Positions 9,777 through 19,897 of a stretch of 64,000 bases of DNA are shown here, piece by piece. A program made the position numbers and the translations under genes. How positions within the stretch are numbered: position 1 is the first letter of the stretch; every line of letters begins with the position of its first letter. The DNA is from Natronosalvus vescus (lineage in GTDB: Archaea; Halobacteriota; Halobacteria; Halobacteriales; Natrialbaceae), in contig NZ_CP099546.1 in the NCBI RefSeq assembly GCF_023973145.1, forward strand, positions 2,852,001 through 2,916,000. Direction: 5' to 3'. The notes under the pieces were generated by a model. That model made no database searches. It saw nothing but the letters and a program-made list of their open reading frames with translations, and had not been told where the DNA came from.

Positions 9777-12700
9777 ATGAGCGCCCCCGATCGAATCGCC
9801 GAGGCGATCACCACCTACAGCAAGACCATCCTCGTAGTCATGCTGGTGGTGACGCTCGTGATCGGTTCCGGTGCCACGATGGTCGACGACGACTCCTCCC
9901 TCGATCAGTTCGAAAGCGACTCTCCAGAACTCGAGGCCGCCGAGTACATCGGCGAGAACTTCACCGTCGAGGAAACCGAGAACACGACGACCGTTCAGGT
10001 GATCGTTCGCGGGGAGAACGTCCTCTCACAGGAGTCGCTGATCGACTCCCTCGAGTTCCAACAGGCGATTCGTGCCAACGAGTCGATCAACGCCACTCTC
10101 GCCGAAAACAACGCGATGACGGGCGTCGAGAACATCGTCGCCATCACGGCGATACGCGGCGACCAGGCCGACGAACTCGCCGAACGCGGGGCCGAACTCG
10201 AGGAACGAAGCGAGTCGCTCAACGAGACGAGCCAGCAACTCAGCGAGGCGCTCGAAACCGTCGTCGGGATCGAACGGGAGTACGCTGCCCTCAACACCTC
10301 CCACCAGGAGGGTGAGATCGACGAAGAGACGTACGAACAGGAGGCCGGCGAACTCGAGGATCGCCTCGATGAGACGATTGCTGACGCGACCGCCGACCTC
10401 GACGCCGAACAGACGGCGACGTTCGAGGCTACTGTCGCTGATCTTCGGACGGTCGTCAATAACGAGTACCACCTCGAGCGCCAGTACGAAGCCGGCGAGA
10501 TCAGCGACGACGAGTACGAGTCTCAGTCCGCCGAACTCGCCGAACAACGTGAGGGGCTGTTCGAACAGGGGACGTCAGGCGTCCTTGCCGACGAGTGGGA
10601 ACAGCTCGAAGCAGACAGCGAGGAACTCGAGGCCGATCAACGAGCGCTCCAGACCGCCGACGATCCGACCCTCGAGGAACAGATCGAGGCCATCGAGAAC
10701 CTCGACGACGAGGCGTACGAGGAACTCATCGCCGACGTCCTCTCTGACGATGGCGAGGATTCGGCTGCCCTGGCGCTCATGTCGACGGGCTACGAACCCG
10801 GCTCGACCGAAGCCGAAGCCCGGATGCTGTTTCTCACGCAACTGACCGACGGAACCGGTATGCCGGAGATGGGCGAAACCGACGACCCCGCCTTCGACGC
10901 CCAGCTCGTGTTACAGGATCTGGCGAACGCACACGTCGACAGCAACGACTACATCGTCTTCGGCTTCGGCATCATCGGCGACGAGATCGACCGATCGATG
11001 GGCGACAGCCTGGCAATCGTCGGGCCGCTGGCGCTGTTGTTCGTCGTCCTCGCACTCGCCATCGCCTACCGGGACGTCCTCGACATCGCCCTCGGCGTCC
11101 TCGGCATTCTCCTCGTGCTCGTCTGGACGTTCGGCTTCATGGGCTGGGCCGATATCGCGTTCAATCAGATGTTCGTCGCGGTGCCCGTCCTCCTGATCGG
11201 CCTCTCGATCGACTACGCGATCCACGTGTTCATGCGCCATCGCGAGCAACGCGAAGCCGCTGGCATCACCAGCGACGTTCGTGGTTCGATGGCGATTGCG
11301 CTTGCCGGCGTCGGCGTCGCACTGGTGTGGGTAACTGCGACGACCGTCATCGGCTTCCTCTCGAACCTCATCAGTCCGATCGCTCCGATCCGCGAGTTCG
11401 GCGTCGTGAGTTCGTTCGGCATCCTCGCGGCCCTCCTGATCTTCGGCGCGCTCGTCCCCGCGGCGAAAGTCGAACTCGATTCGCTCCTCGAGCGGGTCGG
11501 CCTCGACCGGCGAAAGCGCGCCTTTGGCACCGGCGGTGGTCGGTTCAGCAGCGTGCTGACGATCGGTGCGACGGCCGCGCGGAAAGCACCGCTCGTGATC
11601 CTCGTCGTCGCTCTCGTGTTCACCGCGGGCGGCGTCTACGGAGCCAGCCAGGTTGACACTTCCTTCAGCGAGGAGGATTTCCTTGCCGACAGCCCACCGG
11701 AGTGGGCACAACACCTGGGCCCGCTCGCTCCCGGTGAGTACCAGGCGAAATCGAACCTCGACTACGTCAACGAACACTTCCAGCGCCAGGACGTACGTGC
11801 CCAGATCCTCGTTCAGGGTGATATCACCGATCCGGAGACACTCGAGCGACTCGACCGCGCCGAACGCGAAGCCGCCGAGAGCGAGGACGTCGTTTACGTT
11901 CTGCCAAACGGCGAGGCCGACGTCGAGGGGCCAATTTCGAAGATGCGTGATGTGGCGGCGGTGAACGAGTCGTTCAACGAGACGTTCACCGCTGCTGGCG
12001 GTGGGCCGGACTCCGTTCCGACCCAGGATCTGGAGACCGTCTACGACGAGTTGCTCGCCACCGATCCGACGGCGGGCGAGTACGTCTACCGCACTGACGA
12101 CGGCGAGTACGAGGCCGTTCGGCTGGTGGTCGCCGTTCAGGGAACCGCCGAGTTCGGCGATATCACCGACGAGATGCGGGCGATTGCCGCCGGCATCGAC
12201 GACGACGGTACCGATCCACGCTGGACGGCCACGGCGACTGGCGATCCGGTCGTCAACTACGTCGTCGAGGGCGACCTGATGGCCACGGTGCTCGAGAGCC
12301 TCATGATCACACTCGTTGCCGTCGTCAGCTTCCTCTCGGTCGCCTACTGGGCCACCGGAAAAGGGGCGATGCTGGGTATCGTCACCCTCGTGCCGGTTGC
12401 TCTCGCCGTGAGCTGGATTCTCGGGACGATGTACCTCCTCGGGATGCCGTTCAACGTCCTCACGGGGATGATCACCAGCCTCACCATCGGCCTGGGCATC
12501 GCCTACAGCATCCACGTGAGTTCACGCTACACGCTCGAACTCGAGCGACAGGGTAGCGTCTGGGACGCGATGGAGACGACGGTCACTGGCACCGGCGGCG
12601 CGTTGCTCGGCAGTGCAGCGACGACCGTCGGCGGCTTCGGCGTTCTCAGTTTTGCCATCCTGCCGGTGTTGCGTCAGTTCGGGATTATCACCGGGTTGAC

Positions 12701-12887
12701 GATCATCTACGCGTTCCTCGCGAGCGTGATCGTCCTGCCGACGCTACTCGTCCTCTGGACGCGCTATTTCGGCCCCGACGTCTCGTTCGCACCGACGACT
12801 GCGTCACCCCGAGGGACGCCTGCGAGTGACGGTGGCCTCGAGTCCGACGACTCGAGCGAGGAATACACGGGAGGTTACGACCGATGA
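9777..12887 (+). CDS. RND superfamily (MMPL-type) transporter, copy 2
   Basis: A 1036-residue paralogue of the preceding gene with the same plan: signal-anchor helix, a loop with a Glu-rich coiled coil, RND permease block with GLSIDYAIHVFMRHRE, second loop, and second block with GLGIAYSIHVSSRY. The loop again has two SHOCT-like hairpins (EGEIDEETYEQEAGELE, AGEISDDEYESQSAELA). The ATGA at its 3' end overlaps the start of the TrmB-type regulator gene, so the regulator is probably co-translated and may control this exporter. An AT-rich TATTTACG element lies upstream of the start. Tandem paralogues may form a heteromeric exporter, since RND permeases are oligomers; that is inference. Confidence 0.88.
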   Translation: MSAPDRIAEAITTYSKTILVVMLVVTLVIGSGATMVDDDSSLDQFESDSPELEAAEYIGENFTVEETENTTTVQVIVRGENVLSQESLIDSLEFQQAIRANESINATLAENNAMTGVENIVAITAIRGDQADELAERGAELEERSESLNETSQQLSEALETVVGIEREYAALNTSHQEGEIDEETYEQEAGELEDRLDETIADATADLDAEQTATFEATVADLRTVVNNEYHLERQYEAGEISDDEYESQSAELAEQREGLFEQGTSGVLADEWEQLEADSEELEADQRALQTADDPTLEEQIEAIENLDDEAYEELIADVLSDDGEDSAALALMSTGYEPGSTEAEARMLFLTQLTDGTGMPEMGETDDPAFDAQLVLQDLANAHVDSNDYIVFGFGIIGDEIDRSMGDSLAIVGPLALLFVVLALAIAYRDVLDIALGVLGILLVLVWTFGFMGWADIAFNQMFVAVPVLLIGLSIDYAIHVFMRHREQREAAGITSDVRGSMAIALAGVGVALVWVTATTVIGFLSNLISPIAPIREFGVVSSFGILAALLIFGALVPAAKVELDSLLERVGLDRRKRAFGTGGGRFSSVLTIGATAARKAPLVILVVALVFTAGGVYGASQVDTSFSEEDFLADSPPEWAQHLGPLAPGEYQAKSNLDYVNEHFQRQDVRAQILVQGDITDPETLERLDRAEREAAESEDVVYVLPNGEADVEGPISKMRDVAAVNESFNETFTAAGGGPDSVPTQDLETVYDELLATDPTAGEYVYRTDDGEYEAVRLVVAVQGTAEFGDITDEMRAIAAGIDDDGTDPRWTATATGDPVVNYVVEGDLMATVLESLMITLVAVVSFLSVAYWATGKGAMLGIVTLVPVALAVSWILGTMYLLGMPFNVLTGMITSLTIGLGIAYSIHVSSRYTLELERQGSVWDAMETTVTGTGGALLGSAATTVGGFGVLSFAILPVLRQFGIITGLTIIYAFLASVIVLPTLLVLWTRYFGPDVSFAPTTASPRGTPASDGGLESDDSSEEYTGGYDR

Positions 12888-13669
12888 CGACAACGACCCC
12901 GACCGAGACCGACGCCATCGAGGCGTTCGAACGCCTGGGACTCACGAGTTACGAAGCGCGGGTGTTCATCGCCCTCCAGCAACTGGGTTCGGGCACCGCC
13001 CGTGACGTGGCGAGCATCACGGACGTTCCCCGCTCGCAGGTGTACAGCGTCGCCGAGAGCCTCGAGGATCGGGGCCTGCTGGAAGTTCAGCAGTCGAGCC
13101 CGATTCGGTACCGACCGGTGAGCATCGACGAGGCGCGTTCGACGCTTCGATCTCGCTTCGAGAACGAACAGGAGCGAGCGTTCGACTACGTGGAGCAGGT
13201 ACGGAGCGAACCCGGTGGCGAGGAAGAACAGGAGGACATCTGGACCGTTCGCGGACGCGCACGCATCGACGACCGGACGCTCGATCTGTGCTCGCGGGCC
13301 GAGGAACGCGTCGTCTTCGGAACCAGGCTGGAACCCCTCGTCACCGACGAACTCGAGGCCGTGCTCGAGAAACAGGCCGCGGCGGGACTGGAGGTCGCCG
13401 CTGTGAGTCGGACGCCAGCGGTTCGCAATCGGCTGGATCGTCTCGACGGAGTGACGGTGTTTTCGCCACCTTCACACCACCAGAGTGACGACCGATCGGG
13501 ACGGATCGTGATCGTCGACGACGATACGATTCTGTTGAGCGTCGTCGACGATGACGGCAGCGAGACGGCGTTCTGGAGCGCTGGCTCGCGCTTTGCCTCG
13601 GTGTTGATTCAGTTGATCGAAGCCGCCGATGGCGGTCACGCGCCGGTTGCACCCGATTCGACCGACTGA
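12884..13669 (+). CDS. TrmB-family winged-helix transcriptional regulator
   Basis: A 261-residue regulator. Residues about 15-75 form an archaeal TrmB-type winged helix (LGLTSYEARVFIALQQLGSG, then DVPRSQVYSVAESLEDRGLLEV), followed by a coiled-coil linker and a C-terminal ligand-binding-like domain with IVDDDTILLSVVDDDG. TrmB proteins respond to small molecules, often sugars, but this C-terminus is too generic to name a ligand. The start overlaps the RND copy 2 stop by four bases (ATGA), which ties it to the exporters. It is convergent with pelota. Confidence 0.88.
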   Translation: MTTTTPTETDAIEAFERLGLTSYEARVFIALQQLGSGTARDVASITDVPRSQVYSVAESLEDRGLLEVQQSSPIRYRPVSIDEARSTLRSRFENEQERAFDYVEQVRSEPGGEEEQEDIWTVRGRARIDDRTLDLCSRAEERVVFGTRLEPLVTDELEAVLEKQAAAGLEVAAVSRTPAVRNRLDRLDGVTVFSPPSHHQSDDRSGRIVIVDDDTILLSVVDDDGSETAFWSAGSRFASVLIQLIEAADGGHAPVAPDSTD

Positions 13670-13748
13670 CAGCCGTCTTTCGAACGCACTTTAGCTGCTC
13701 CTGATCATCACGACAGTCTTCGACCATCACCACTTCGTCGAACGCCGG

Positions 13749-14816
13749 TCACTCGAGCCGATATCGCAACAGGGCCGCGATTCCACCGAGATTCGAGAGC
13801 TGTTCGCCAGGCGGGAACTCACTCGAGAAGACCGTCACATCGCCGCCTTTCTGCTCGGCCGTCCGGACCACGTCGTCGACGTTTATCGCCCACTCGCCGT
13901 CGGCCCCTCGCTCCTTGCGCAGTTTCTCGTCGAGGATGAGCAGTTCGTCGATCGCGCCGTATTCGGCGGCTTGGGCGACGCTTTCGGGCCCGTAGGCGGC
14001 TTTCGCACCCTCGGCGATTCGCTTGGTGAGTTCGTCGATCGCCTCGGCTTCCGATTCGATCCGGGTCTCCTCCTGGACGTCCGCGACGGCCCCTCGTTTG
14101 AGCACTTCGTGGACGCCGCGGTCGCCGACACCGGCGGTGTCGACCATCGTCACCTGCTCGGCGACGTCGGGGTGGTTTCGCTCGAGGTACTTCAGAGCAT
14201 CCTGTTTCGTGAAGCCGGGGCCAGCGAGGATGATCGCATCGACCTCGAGCCGTGAGAGGATCTTCCCGAGGTCGGCGAATAGTTCCGACCGGTCGCGGGC
14301 GTACTCGCCTTTTCCCGTCGGGCCGCTGATCGACGCCCGTTCCTCGGTGCCGTACTGGGCGACGGTGTGAACGTGGGCCTCGCCTTCCTCGACGGTGGCG
14401 ATGGCGACATCGGGGTTTTCGGTCGCCTCGACGGCTTCCTCGAGGCGGGCGTTCTGGTCGGGTTTGAACCGCTTGTCGATCGAAATCTCGTCGCGCTCCT
14501 CGACGTTGAGTGTGTGGTGGAAGCCGAGTTGATCCTCCCGGGAGCAGGCGACGATTTCGCCGCCGACGCGCAGGCGGTTGGCGAACTTGTGGAACTCGAT
14601 ATCGTCGACGGCGATGGCGACCCACATATGCTCGCGTTCGCCGCCCGTATCACGTAACTGCTCGTCGTCGCGCTGGATCCGTCGGGTGGTGTCACCCGCG
14701 ACGCGGTCGCCGGGCTCGAGCACGTACTGGAGGTGCCAGAGGTCGTCGACGCTCTCGGGGACGACCGTCACCCGTTCGCGTCCGCCCTCGAGTGGCTCCC
14801 GGTCTTTGAGTTGCAT
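13749..14816 (-). CDS. pelA: mRNA surveillance protein pelota (Dom34)
   Basis: Pelota rescues stalled ribosomes together with aEF-1A and ABCE1, entering the empty A site like eRF1 but without the peptide-releasing GGQ. Seen over 355 residues: an N-terminal Sm-like domain starting [20 protein letters not shown], with the conserved [10 protein letters not shown]; an eRF1_2-like middle domain (about 130-250) with [15 protein letters not shown] and no GGQ; and an eRF1_3-like C-terminal domain with [18 protein letters not shown]. Length is normal for archaeal pelota. It lies 98 bp downstream of the aminotransferase gene on the same strand. Confidence 0.95.
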   Translation of the reverse strand: MQLKDREPLEGGRERVTVVPESVDDLWHLQYVLEPGDRVAGDTTRRIQRDDEQLRDTGGEREHMWVAIAVDDIEFHKFANRLRVGGEIVACSREDQLGFHHTLNVEERDEISIDKRFKPDQNARLEEAVEATENPDVAIATVEEGEAHVHTVAQYGTEERASISGPTGKGEYARDRSELFADLGKILSRLEVDAIILAGPGFTKQDALKYLERNHPDVAEQVTMVDTAGVGDRGVHEVLKRGAVADVQEETRIESEAEAIDELTKRIAEGAKAAYGPESVAQAAEYGAIDELLILDEKLRKERGADGEWAINVDDVVRTAEQKGGDVTVFSSEFPPGEQLSNLGGIAALLRYRLE

Positions 14817-14914
14817 ACGCGAGCGATTATCGGGGTGGGGGTAAGTGCGTGACGGATCCGCTGGCTCGGTTCTGCGGTTCTGATCGTGGGTACGTGGGTA
14901 CGGTGCGTTCGGGG

Positions 14915-16072
14915 CTAGCCGATCTGACGATCGATCGCGTTCGCCACCTCGAGAATCGTCCTCGGATCGATGTGCTGGTGAACCGGGAGGACGACGACCT
15001 CGGCCGCGAGTCGGTGTGCCGTCTCGTAGTCGGGGTTATCGCGAACGTTCGCGGACAGTCGCGGCCATGTGTGGGTGCCGTCGACGCCGTAGTCCTCGAG
15101 CAACCGACGGAGCTGTGTAGGGTGTTTCGTGCGGACGGGACAGACGTGTGGGCACACACCCGTGGGAAGCGACTCGAAGACGAGTTCGACGTCTGGCCGT
15201 TTTTCGAAGAGGGAGGCCCAGGCCCGGTAGTTCGAGCGGCGGGCCGACCGGATCTCGATCGGGTCGGCCTCCTGTACGAGGTACGCGGAAAGCCGCGACA
15301 TTGGCGCTTTCGAGGACTCGTATCGCCGTCTTGGGTCGGTCGCTGGCCCGGACAGGCCGTTGTTCGCAACCAGCCGATGGACGGACTCCTTGACCGTTCG
15401 ATTCGCGTCGAGAAGGCCGGTTGCCAGCGATTTGACCACGAACTGCAGGTCGGCCGCGTGAACGGTGTCTTCGACGCCAGCCAACGCGGATCCCTCGAAA
15501 TGTTCGGCTACGGACGGGTTAGAGAGATACAACAGCGCGCCGTCCGGAATCGGTAACAGCTTCCACAGGCTCGTAAAGCCGATATCTCCTCGCGTGCCGA
15601 GTAATCGACCGTCGTCGAAGCTCAACGCACCGTGGGCGTTGTCGTCGATGTGATAGCAGTCGTGGCGGGCGGCGAGGGAGGCCACCTCCTCGAGTCCAGG
15701 CTGTGGGAAGCCAAAGTAGTTTACCGACATGATCGCCAGCGTTTGGTCGTCGATGCGGGCTTCGAGGTCGCCGAAATTGGGGGCGAGGTCGTCGGTGATC
15801 GCGTACTGTCTGGGTTCGAGGCCGCAGTCGACGATCGGTTCGACGACGGCGTCGGGGAGGTAGGCGGGAAGTACTACGTTTTCCCACGTCTCCACCGTGT
15901 CCGGTTCGGCGGTCGCTGCACGTACCAACGTGGTCAACCCGTCGTGCAGCGCGGCCTTCCCGGAACCGTAGTAGAGAACGGGGTCGGCGTGTTGTCGGAC
16001 GAACGAGTCGATGTCGGTCGTTCTCGAGTCGTCGGTTGACCACTCGAGCAGTGACGGATTTGCGCTGATCAT
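14915..16072 (-). CDS. DegT/DnrJ/EryC1-type PLP aminotransferase-like protein
   Basis: A 385-residue fold-type I PLP protein resembling sugar aminotransferases. Seen: the substrate/PLP loop [13 protein letters not shown], the PLP-contact region [10 protein letters not shown] (the position of the usual EDAA/ED.AH motif), and [16 protein letters not shown], where the Lys is the likely Schiff-base residue. In the family these enzymes aminate keto-sugars for surface glycans. The central FTSLWK differs from the common FS..K, so the substrate could be unusual. It is divergent across 258 bp from the phosphodiesterase/FemAB-like pair, suggesting a common surface-polymer job (inference). Confidence 0.78.
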   Translation of the reverse strand: MISANPSLLEWSTDDSRTTDIDSFVRQHADPVLYYGSGKAALHDGLTTLVRAATAEPDTVETWENVVLPAYLPDAVVEPIVDCGLEPRQYAITDDLAPNFGDLEARIDDQTLAIMSVNYFGFPQPGLEEVASLAARHDCYHIDDNAHGALSFDDGRLLGTRGDIGFTSLWKLLPIPDGALLYLSNPSVAEHFEGSALAGVEDTVHAADLQFVVKSLATGLLDANRTVKESVHRLVANNGLSGPATDPRRRYESSKAPMSRLSAYLVQEADPIEIRSARRSNYRAWASLFEKRPDVELVFESLPTGVCPHVCPVRTKHPTQLRRLLEDYGVDGTHTWPRLSANVRDNPDYETAHRLAAEVVVLPVHQHIDPRTILEVANAIDRQIG

Positions 16073-16330
16073 CGGTTCGTTCGGTCGAATCGCAGATCGA
16101 TCCGGGGAACGACACCAGCAGAACGGGGGACATCGAACGGTGCACCAGTCATCGGTTCTACTGACTGTCAGCCAGTCGCTTAGTGATGGTGGGGTTACTG
16201 CTCGAGCAGGCGTGATAACGGCGGGCTACAGTCACGTTCTATTCTATATTTTCTGAATAGATTTCAAGAACTCTGAACATAGAGAAAAAAGCAGTTGCAT
16301 AACAAAGCTGCCGACAACGAATTCCCGGGC

Positions 16331-17944
16331 ATGGAAACGGATCGTCCCAGATTGCTCGTCGTCGGTCTCGACGCTGGTTGTCTCCACGTGCTCAAACCAA
16401 TTTTCGAGGCGGGCCAGGCTCCAACGCTGCGCCGACTGTTTGAAGTCGGAACCCACGGCCCGCTCGAATCCCAGCTGCCGCCGTGGACGGCGAGCGCCTG
16501 GCCGTCGATGTACACCGGACAGAACCCGGGCAAACACGGCGTCTACGACTTTCTCAGCTTCGAAGGCTACGACTGGGACGTCGTCAACGCGTCGCACGTC
16601 CGCGCACGCCCGGTGTGGGAACTTCTGAGCGATCACGGCTTCTCGAGCGTGGTGGTCAACGTGCCGGTGACCCATCCCACTCGATCGTTCGACGGCGCGT
16701 TGATCCCCGGGATGACCGCGCCCGAGTCGCCGCCGTGTCATCCCGAAGGGATTCTCGAGGAGGTGGAGGACGCCATCGGTGACTACCGAGTGTACCCCCA
16801 GAGCGGGCCCGAACCAAACCAGTCGATCGAGAGCTACGAACGCACCATCGAGGGGCGTGGAAAGGCGTTCAGGTATCTCGTGGATCGGTTCGAGCCCGAT
16901 TTCGGCTTCGTCCAGTTCCAGCAGACCGACTCGGTGTTTCACGAACGCCCCGGCGACAAACAGGCTATCGAAGCGGTCTACCGGGCAGTCGACGATCAGC
17001 TCGCCCGGACGATCCTCGAGTTCGATCCGGACAACGTCCTCGTCGTCAGCGATCACGGCATCGGCCCCGTCGAGGGCTGGGAGTTCCGGGTCAACGAGTT
17101 CCTCCGTGAACGGGGCGACGTCGTCGCCAAAAGCGGCGGTGAGGGGATGCCGACGTGGTCGCGCGCCTGGGAGAACGACCTGCTGGAGGGAGAGTCCGCG
17201 GGGGAGCACGACACGAGCCTTCTCGAGCAGGGGATGAACCTGGCAGCTCGTGTGGGAATCACCACCCAGCGGGTCGCTAACGCGCTCGATACGGTCGGGT
17301 TGAAGGAACCGATCGGTCGACGAGTGCCGAACGACGTGATCCGCGCCGCGAGCGAACAGGTCGATTTCCCCAACTCGAGAGCCTACCTCCGTTCGAAGAG
17401 CGAACTCGGTGTTCGCATCAACCTCGAGGGCCGCGAGCCGAACGGCATCGTTCCCGAAGCCGAGTACGAGTCCTACCGCGTCGACCTCATCGACGACCTC
17501 TCGAGCGTCCGGACGCCAGACGGCGAACCGATGTTCGAGGCCGTCGAGCCACGGGAGGCCGTCTTCGACGGGCCGGAACTCGAGTTGGCACCGGACATCA
17601 TCACCGTGCCGGCGGACTTCGACAACGCGATTGTCGAGGGGCTCGAGGGCGAGCAGTTCGGCGACCCGATCGAACCCTGGAACCACAAACGAACGGGCGT
17701 GGTCGCGGCCGCCGGGGCGGACTTCGACGAGAGCGCGTCCCTGTCGGGGGCGACGATTTTCGACGTCGCGCCGACGATATGCTCGTTCTTCGACGTGGGG
17801 ATCGACCAGGAGATGGACGGCTCCGTCCTTCCGATCGTCGACGCCAGCGAACGCACGAGCTACCCGAGCTACGAACCAAAGCCGATCACCGCTACGGAGG
17901 ACGGGGCGGTCGAAGATCGACTGGCAGACCTGGGGTATCTGTAA
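16331..17944 (+). CDS. Alkaline phosphatase superfamily protein (type I phosphodiesterase/nucleotide pyrophosphatase-like)
   Basis: A 537-residue metal-dependent hydrolase or transferase of the alkaline phosphatase fold. Seen: the N-terminal metal Asp in LLVVGLDAG, the nucleophile region PPWTASAWPSMYTGQNPGKHG with a Thr nucleophile, GMTAPESPP, FVQFQQTDSVFHE, the metal-binding SDHGIGP, and NHKRTGVVAAAG near the end. No clear signal peptide, so it is probably cytoplasmic, like many archaeal members that act on phosphorylated isoprenoid or nucleotide substrates (inference). ATG 16331 starts right at the conserved domain; an in-frame ATG at 16295 would add 12 polar residues. A TATA-like TCTATATTTTC lies near 16240. 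The FemAB-like gene follows after two bases. Confidence 0.82.
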   Translation: METDRPRLLVVGLDAGCLHVLKPIFEAGQAPTLRRLFEVGTHGPLESQLPPWTASAWPSMYTGQNPGKHGVYDFLSFEGYDWDVVNASHVRARPVWELLSDHGFSSVVVNVPVTHPTRSFDGALIPGMTAPESPPCHPEGILEEVEDAIGDYRVYPQSGPEPNQSIESYERTIEGRGKAFRYLVDRFEPDFGFVQFQQTDSVFHERPGDKQAIEAVYRAVDDQLARTILEFDPDNVLVVSDHGIGPVEGWEFRVNEFLRERGDVVAKSGGEGMPTWSRAWENDLLEGESAGEHDTSLLEQGMNLAARVGITTQRVANALDTVGLKEPIGRRVPNDVIRAASEQVDFPNSRAYLRSKSELGVRINLEGREPNGIVPEAEYESYRVDLIDDLSSVRTPDGEPMFEAVEPREAVFDGPELELAPDIITVPADFDNAIVEGLEGEQFGDPIEPWNHKRTGVVAAAGADFDESASLSGATIFDVAPTICSFFDVGIDQEMDGSVLPIVDASERTSYPSYEPKPITATEDGAVEDRLADLGYL

Positions 17945-17946
17945 CG

Positions 17947-18963
17947 ATGGGAATCGACATCGAACACCTGGATCCACACGAGGATGGCGACGAGTGGGAT
18001 CGATACGTCGACCGAGCCGATCGGACGCACCCGTTCTACTACGCCGATGCCCTCTCTCTGCAGGCTGGGGATACGGAGACGACCGTCCACTTGCTCGTCG
18101 GCTTCAAAGGACAGGAGGTGGTCGGTCTCTTTCCGGTGTTCGCCTATCGGAAGGGGCCGGTTACCGGCGTGTTCTCCCCGGCACCGTACTCGTGGGTACA
18201 CTACCTCGGCCCAGTCATGTGCAACCTCGCAAAGCTCAAACAGCGGAAAGCCGACCGGCGCGCGAAGGCGTTTCTCGAGGGCTGTCTGGAGTGGATCGAA
18301 GACGAACTCTCGCCGGTGTACACGAAGTTCGACGCGGTGGCGGTCGACGACATTCGCCCGTTCACCTGGAGCGGCTACGAGATCGAACCCGAACCGACCT
18401 ACGTGGTCGATCTCGACTGTGACGAATCCACGCTACTCGACCGGTTCAGCAGCGACGCCAGACAGAACATCCGCGCCGCCGACGAGTTCGAGGGCCAGTA
18501 CACCATCGAGGAGGGATCGATCGACGACATCGACCGAATCGTCGAGCAGGTTCGCGCTCGATACGAGAGCCAGGGTCGCTCGTTTCACCTGTCGACGTCG
18601 TTCGTCCGATCGCTCTACGAGGTGCTCCCCCCTGGATCGATCCGGCCGTACGTCTGTCGTATCGACGGCACGTTTCAGGGCGGCATTCTCGTCGTTGACG
18701 GGGACACGACCAGATATCGCTGGCAAGGTGGGGTCAAACTTGAGACAGACCTCGACCTGTCGATCAACGACCTGCTCGACTGGCACGTGATGTCGACCGG
18801 CCTCGAGGCAGGATTCGAGGAGTACGATCTGGTGGGTGCCGGCGTACCGAGCATCAACCGGTACAAGGCGAAGTTCAACCCGCGGTTAGAGACGTACTAC
18901 ACCGTGACGACGGGTACGTACGGTGTCGACATGCTGATCGATCGATACCGGAAACGGAAGTAG
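17947..18963 (+). CDS. GNAT/FemAB-like (BioF2-like) acyltransferase
   Basis: A 338-residue protein with the double-GNAT layout of FemAB-like enzymes. It has an N-terminal half with FYYADALSL and FPVFAYRKGP, a central SDARQNIRAADEFEG (the R.nI/A region where FemAB members bind the donor), and a second half with GGILVVDGDT, the W-rich RWQGGV and NRYKAKFNP near the end. In bacteria FemAB enzymes add amino acids to peptidoglycan; archaea lack it, so the acceptor here is unknown and a surface glycan or lipid is a guess. Start: ATG 17947, two bases after the phosphodiesterase stop, so the two genes are an operon. The same frame is open further upstream but lies inside the preceding gene. Confidence 0.78.
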   Translation: MGIDIEHLDPHEDGDEWDRYVDRADRTHPFYYADALSLQAGDTETTVHLLVGFKGQEVVGLFPVFAYRKGPVTGVFSPAPYSWVHYLGPVMCNLAKLKQRKADRRAKAFLEGCLEWIEDELSPVYTKFDAVAVDDIRPFTWSGYEIEPEPTYVVDLDCDESTLLDRFSSDARQNIRAADEFEGQYTIEEGSIDDIDRIVEQVRARYESQGRSFHLSTSFVRSLYEVLPPGSIRPYVCRIDGTFQGGILVVDGDTTRYRWQGGVKLETDLDLSINDLLDWHVMSTGLEAGFEEYDLVGAGVPSINRYKAKFNPRLETYYTVTTGTYGVDMLIDRYRKRK

Positions 18964-19086
18964 GGATGTAACGCCCACTAGGCGGCAGCGACTTTTCTCT
19001 CCGAAAGAAAGGGGTAGATGACAGGGATGGAGCGTTCATCGGCGATCGACCCGAGCTGAGAGGGAGTGACGCGGCAGCCAGGACGA

Positions 19087-19359
19087 TCAGGCAGTTGTTC
19101 GCGCTCGAGAGACGCGGTAGATCGACCGGCGGGCGTCTCGCAGCGAGGCGCGGCTGTCGATACAGTCTGCGGCCTCGAGTTTCGTCACCGCATAGCGCAC
19201 CGTCCGCGAGCAGAGACGGGATTCGGTGGCGATTTCGGACTGGGTCATCGGGCCTTCGTACTCGAGCACCTTGTAGACGAGTTTGGCGCTCGGCGGAAGC
19301 TCTTCGAGGGAGGGCTGTGCGTTCGGTTCGTCACTACTGGCGTCGTTTGAGACACTCAT
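19087..19359 (-). CDS. Small winged-helix (MarR-like) DNA-binding protein
   Basis: A 90-residue protein starting MSVSNDASSDEP with a single winged helix: LPPSAKLVYKVLEYEGPMTQSEIATESRLCSRTVRYAVTKL is the helix-turn-helix core, followed by a wing with RRSIYRV. It belongs with the small haloarchaeal MarR/TFE-like regulators found in many copies per genome. The ATG at 19359 starts just before the acidic N-terminal tail; longer in-frame starts add only Arg-rich residues. Targets unknown. Convergent with the FemAB-like gene. Confidence 0.8.
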   Translation of the reverse strand: MSVSNDASSDEPNAQPSLEELPPSAKLVYKVLEYEGPMTQSEIATESRLCSRTVRYAVTKLEAADCIDSRASLRDARRSIYRVSRARTTA

Positions 19360-19615
19360 TGAACTGGGTTCGATGTGGAGCGACCACGCGTTGTGCAGCG
19401 ACCACGACGGCCGGAATGAACGGCCGACATCGTTTCGACGGCGTGTGGGGTGCCTGCTGGCCGTCGGTGCCGAGTTCCTTCGTGGCACCGTGTCGGCGCG
19501 GTCGTGACCGGCGTCATTGTCGTGATGGTCGTGGTCGTGATTGTGATCGAGCCTCGTGATTTCGACGGCGGATCTCGGGGAGTGAACGATCGGTCACTGT
19601 GGCGAGTCGGCTCGG

Positions 19616-19819
19616 TTACCGGTGTTCTTTCGGGATGAAGTCGGCCGTCTTCATCTCACGGTAGGTCGCACAGTCAGGGCAAGCGTGGACGGTGTCGCGA
19701 TTGTCGCCGAACACTCGAGCGAACTGGCGGGTAACCTGTGTCCCACAGTTCCGACACTGCGGGGCGGTCGTCGTCTCTTGCGTCGCCATCGGCGTCCAGT
19801 GGGATGGTTCGGTTGACAT
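19616..19819 (-). CDS. DUF7563-type small zinc-finger protein
   Basis: A 67-residue protein with two cysteine knuckles, CRNCG and CPDC, bracketing the family signature VTRQFARVFGDN, and a C-terminal TYREMKTADF. This pattern matches haloarchaeal DUF7563 zinc-finger proteins of unknown function. I chose the ATG at 19819 because the strand reads AAGGAGAG a few bases upstream; an internal Met (19789) is an alternative closer to the usual family start. It faces away from the second GlmU-like gene across a 299-bp space holding an inverted repeat. Confidence 0.8.
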   Translation of the reverse strand: MSTEPSHWTPMATQETTTAPQCRNCGTQVTRQFARVFGDNRDTVHACPDCATYREMKTADFIPKEHR

Positions 19820-19897
19820 CAATCTCTCCTTATCATACCACTGTATTTACTATAGGCTGCATAATGGGCTAAATGAACGATATCGTCGACACAATGG

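Noticed and set aside
10911-12515. 534-residue open frame antisense to RND copy 2
   Set aside because: Same mirror effect as in copy 1; no domain-like order.
17409-18422. Long Arg/Ser/Thr-rich frame across the phosphodiesterase/FemAB junction
   Set aside because: It overlaps two convincing genes in another frame and has shadow composition.
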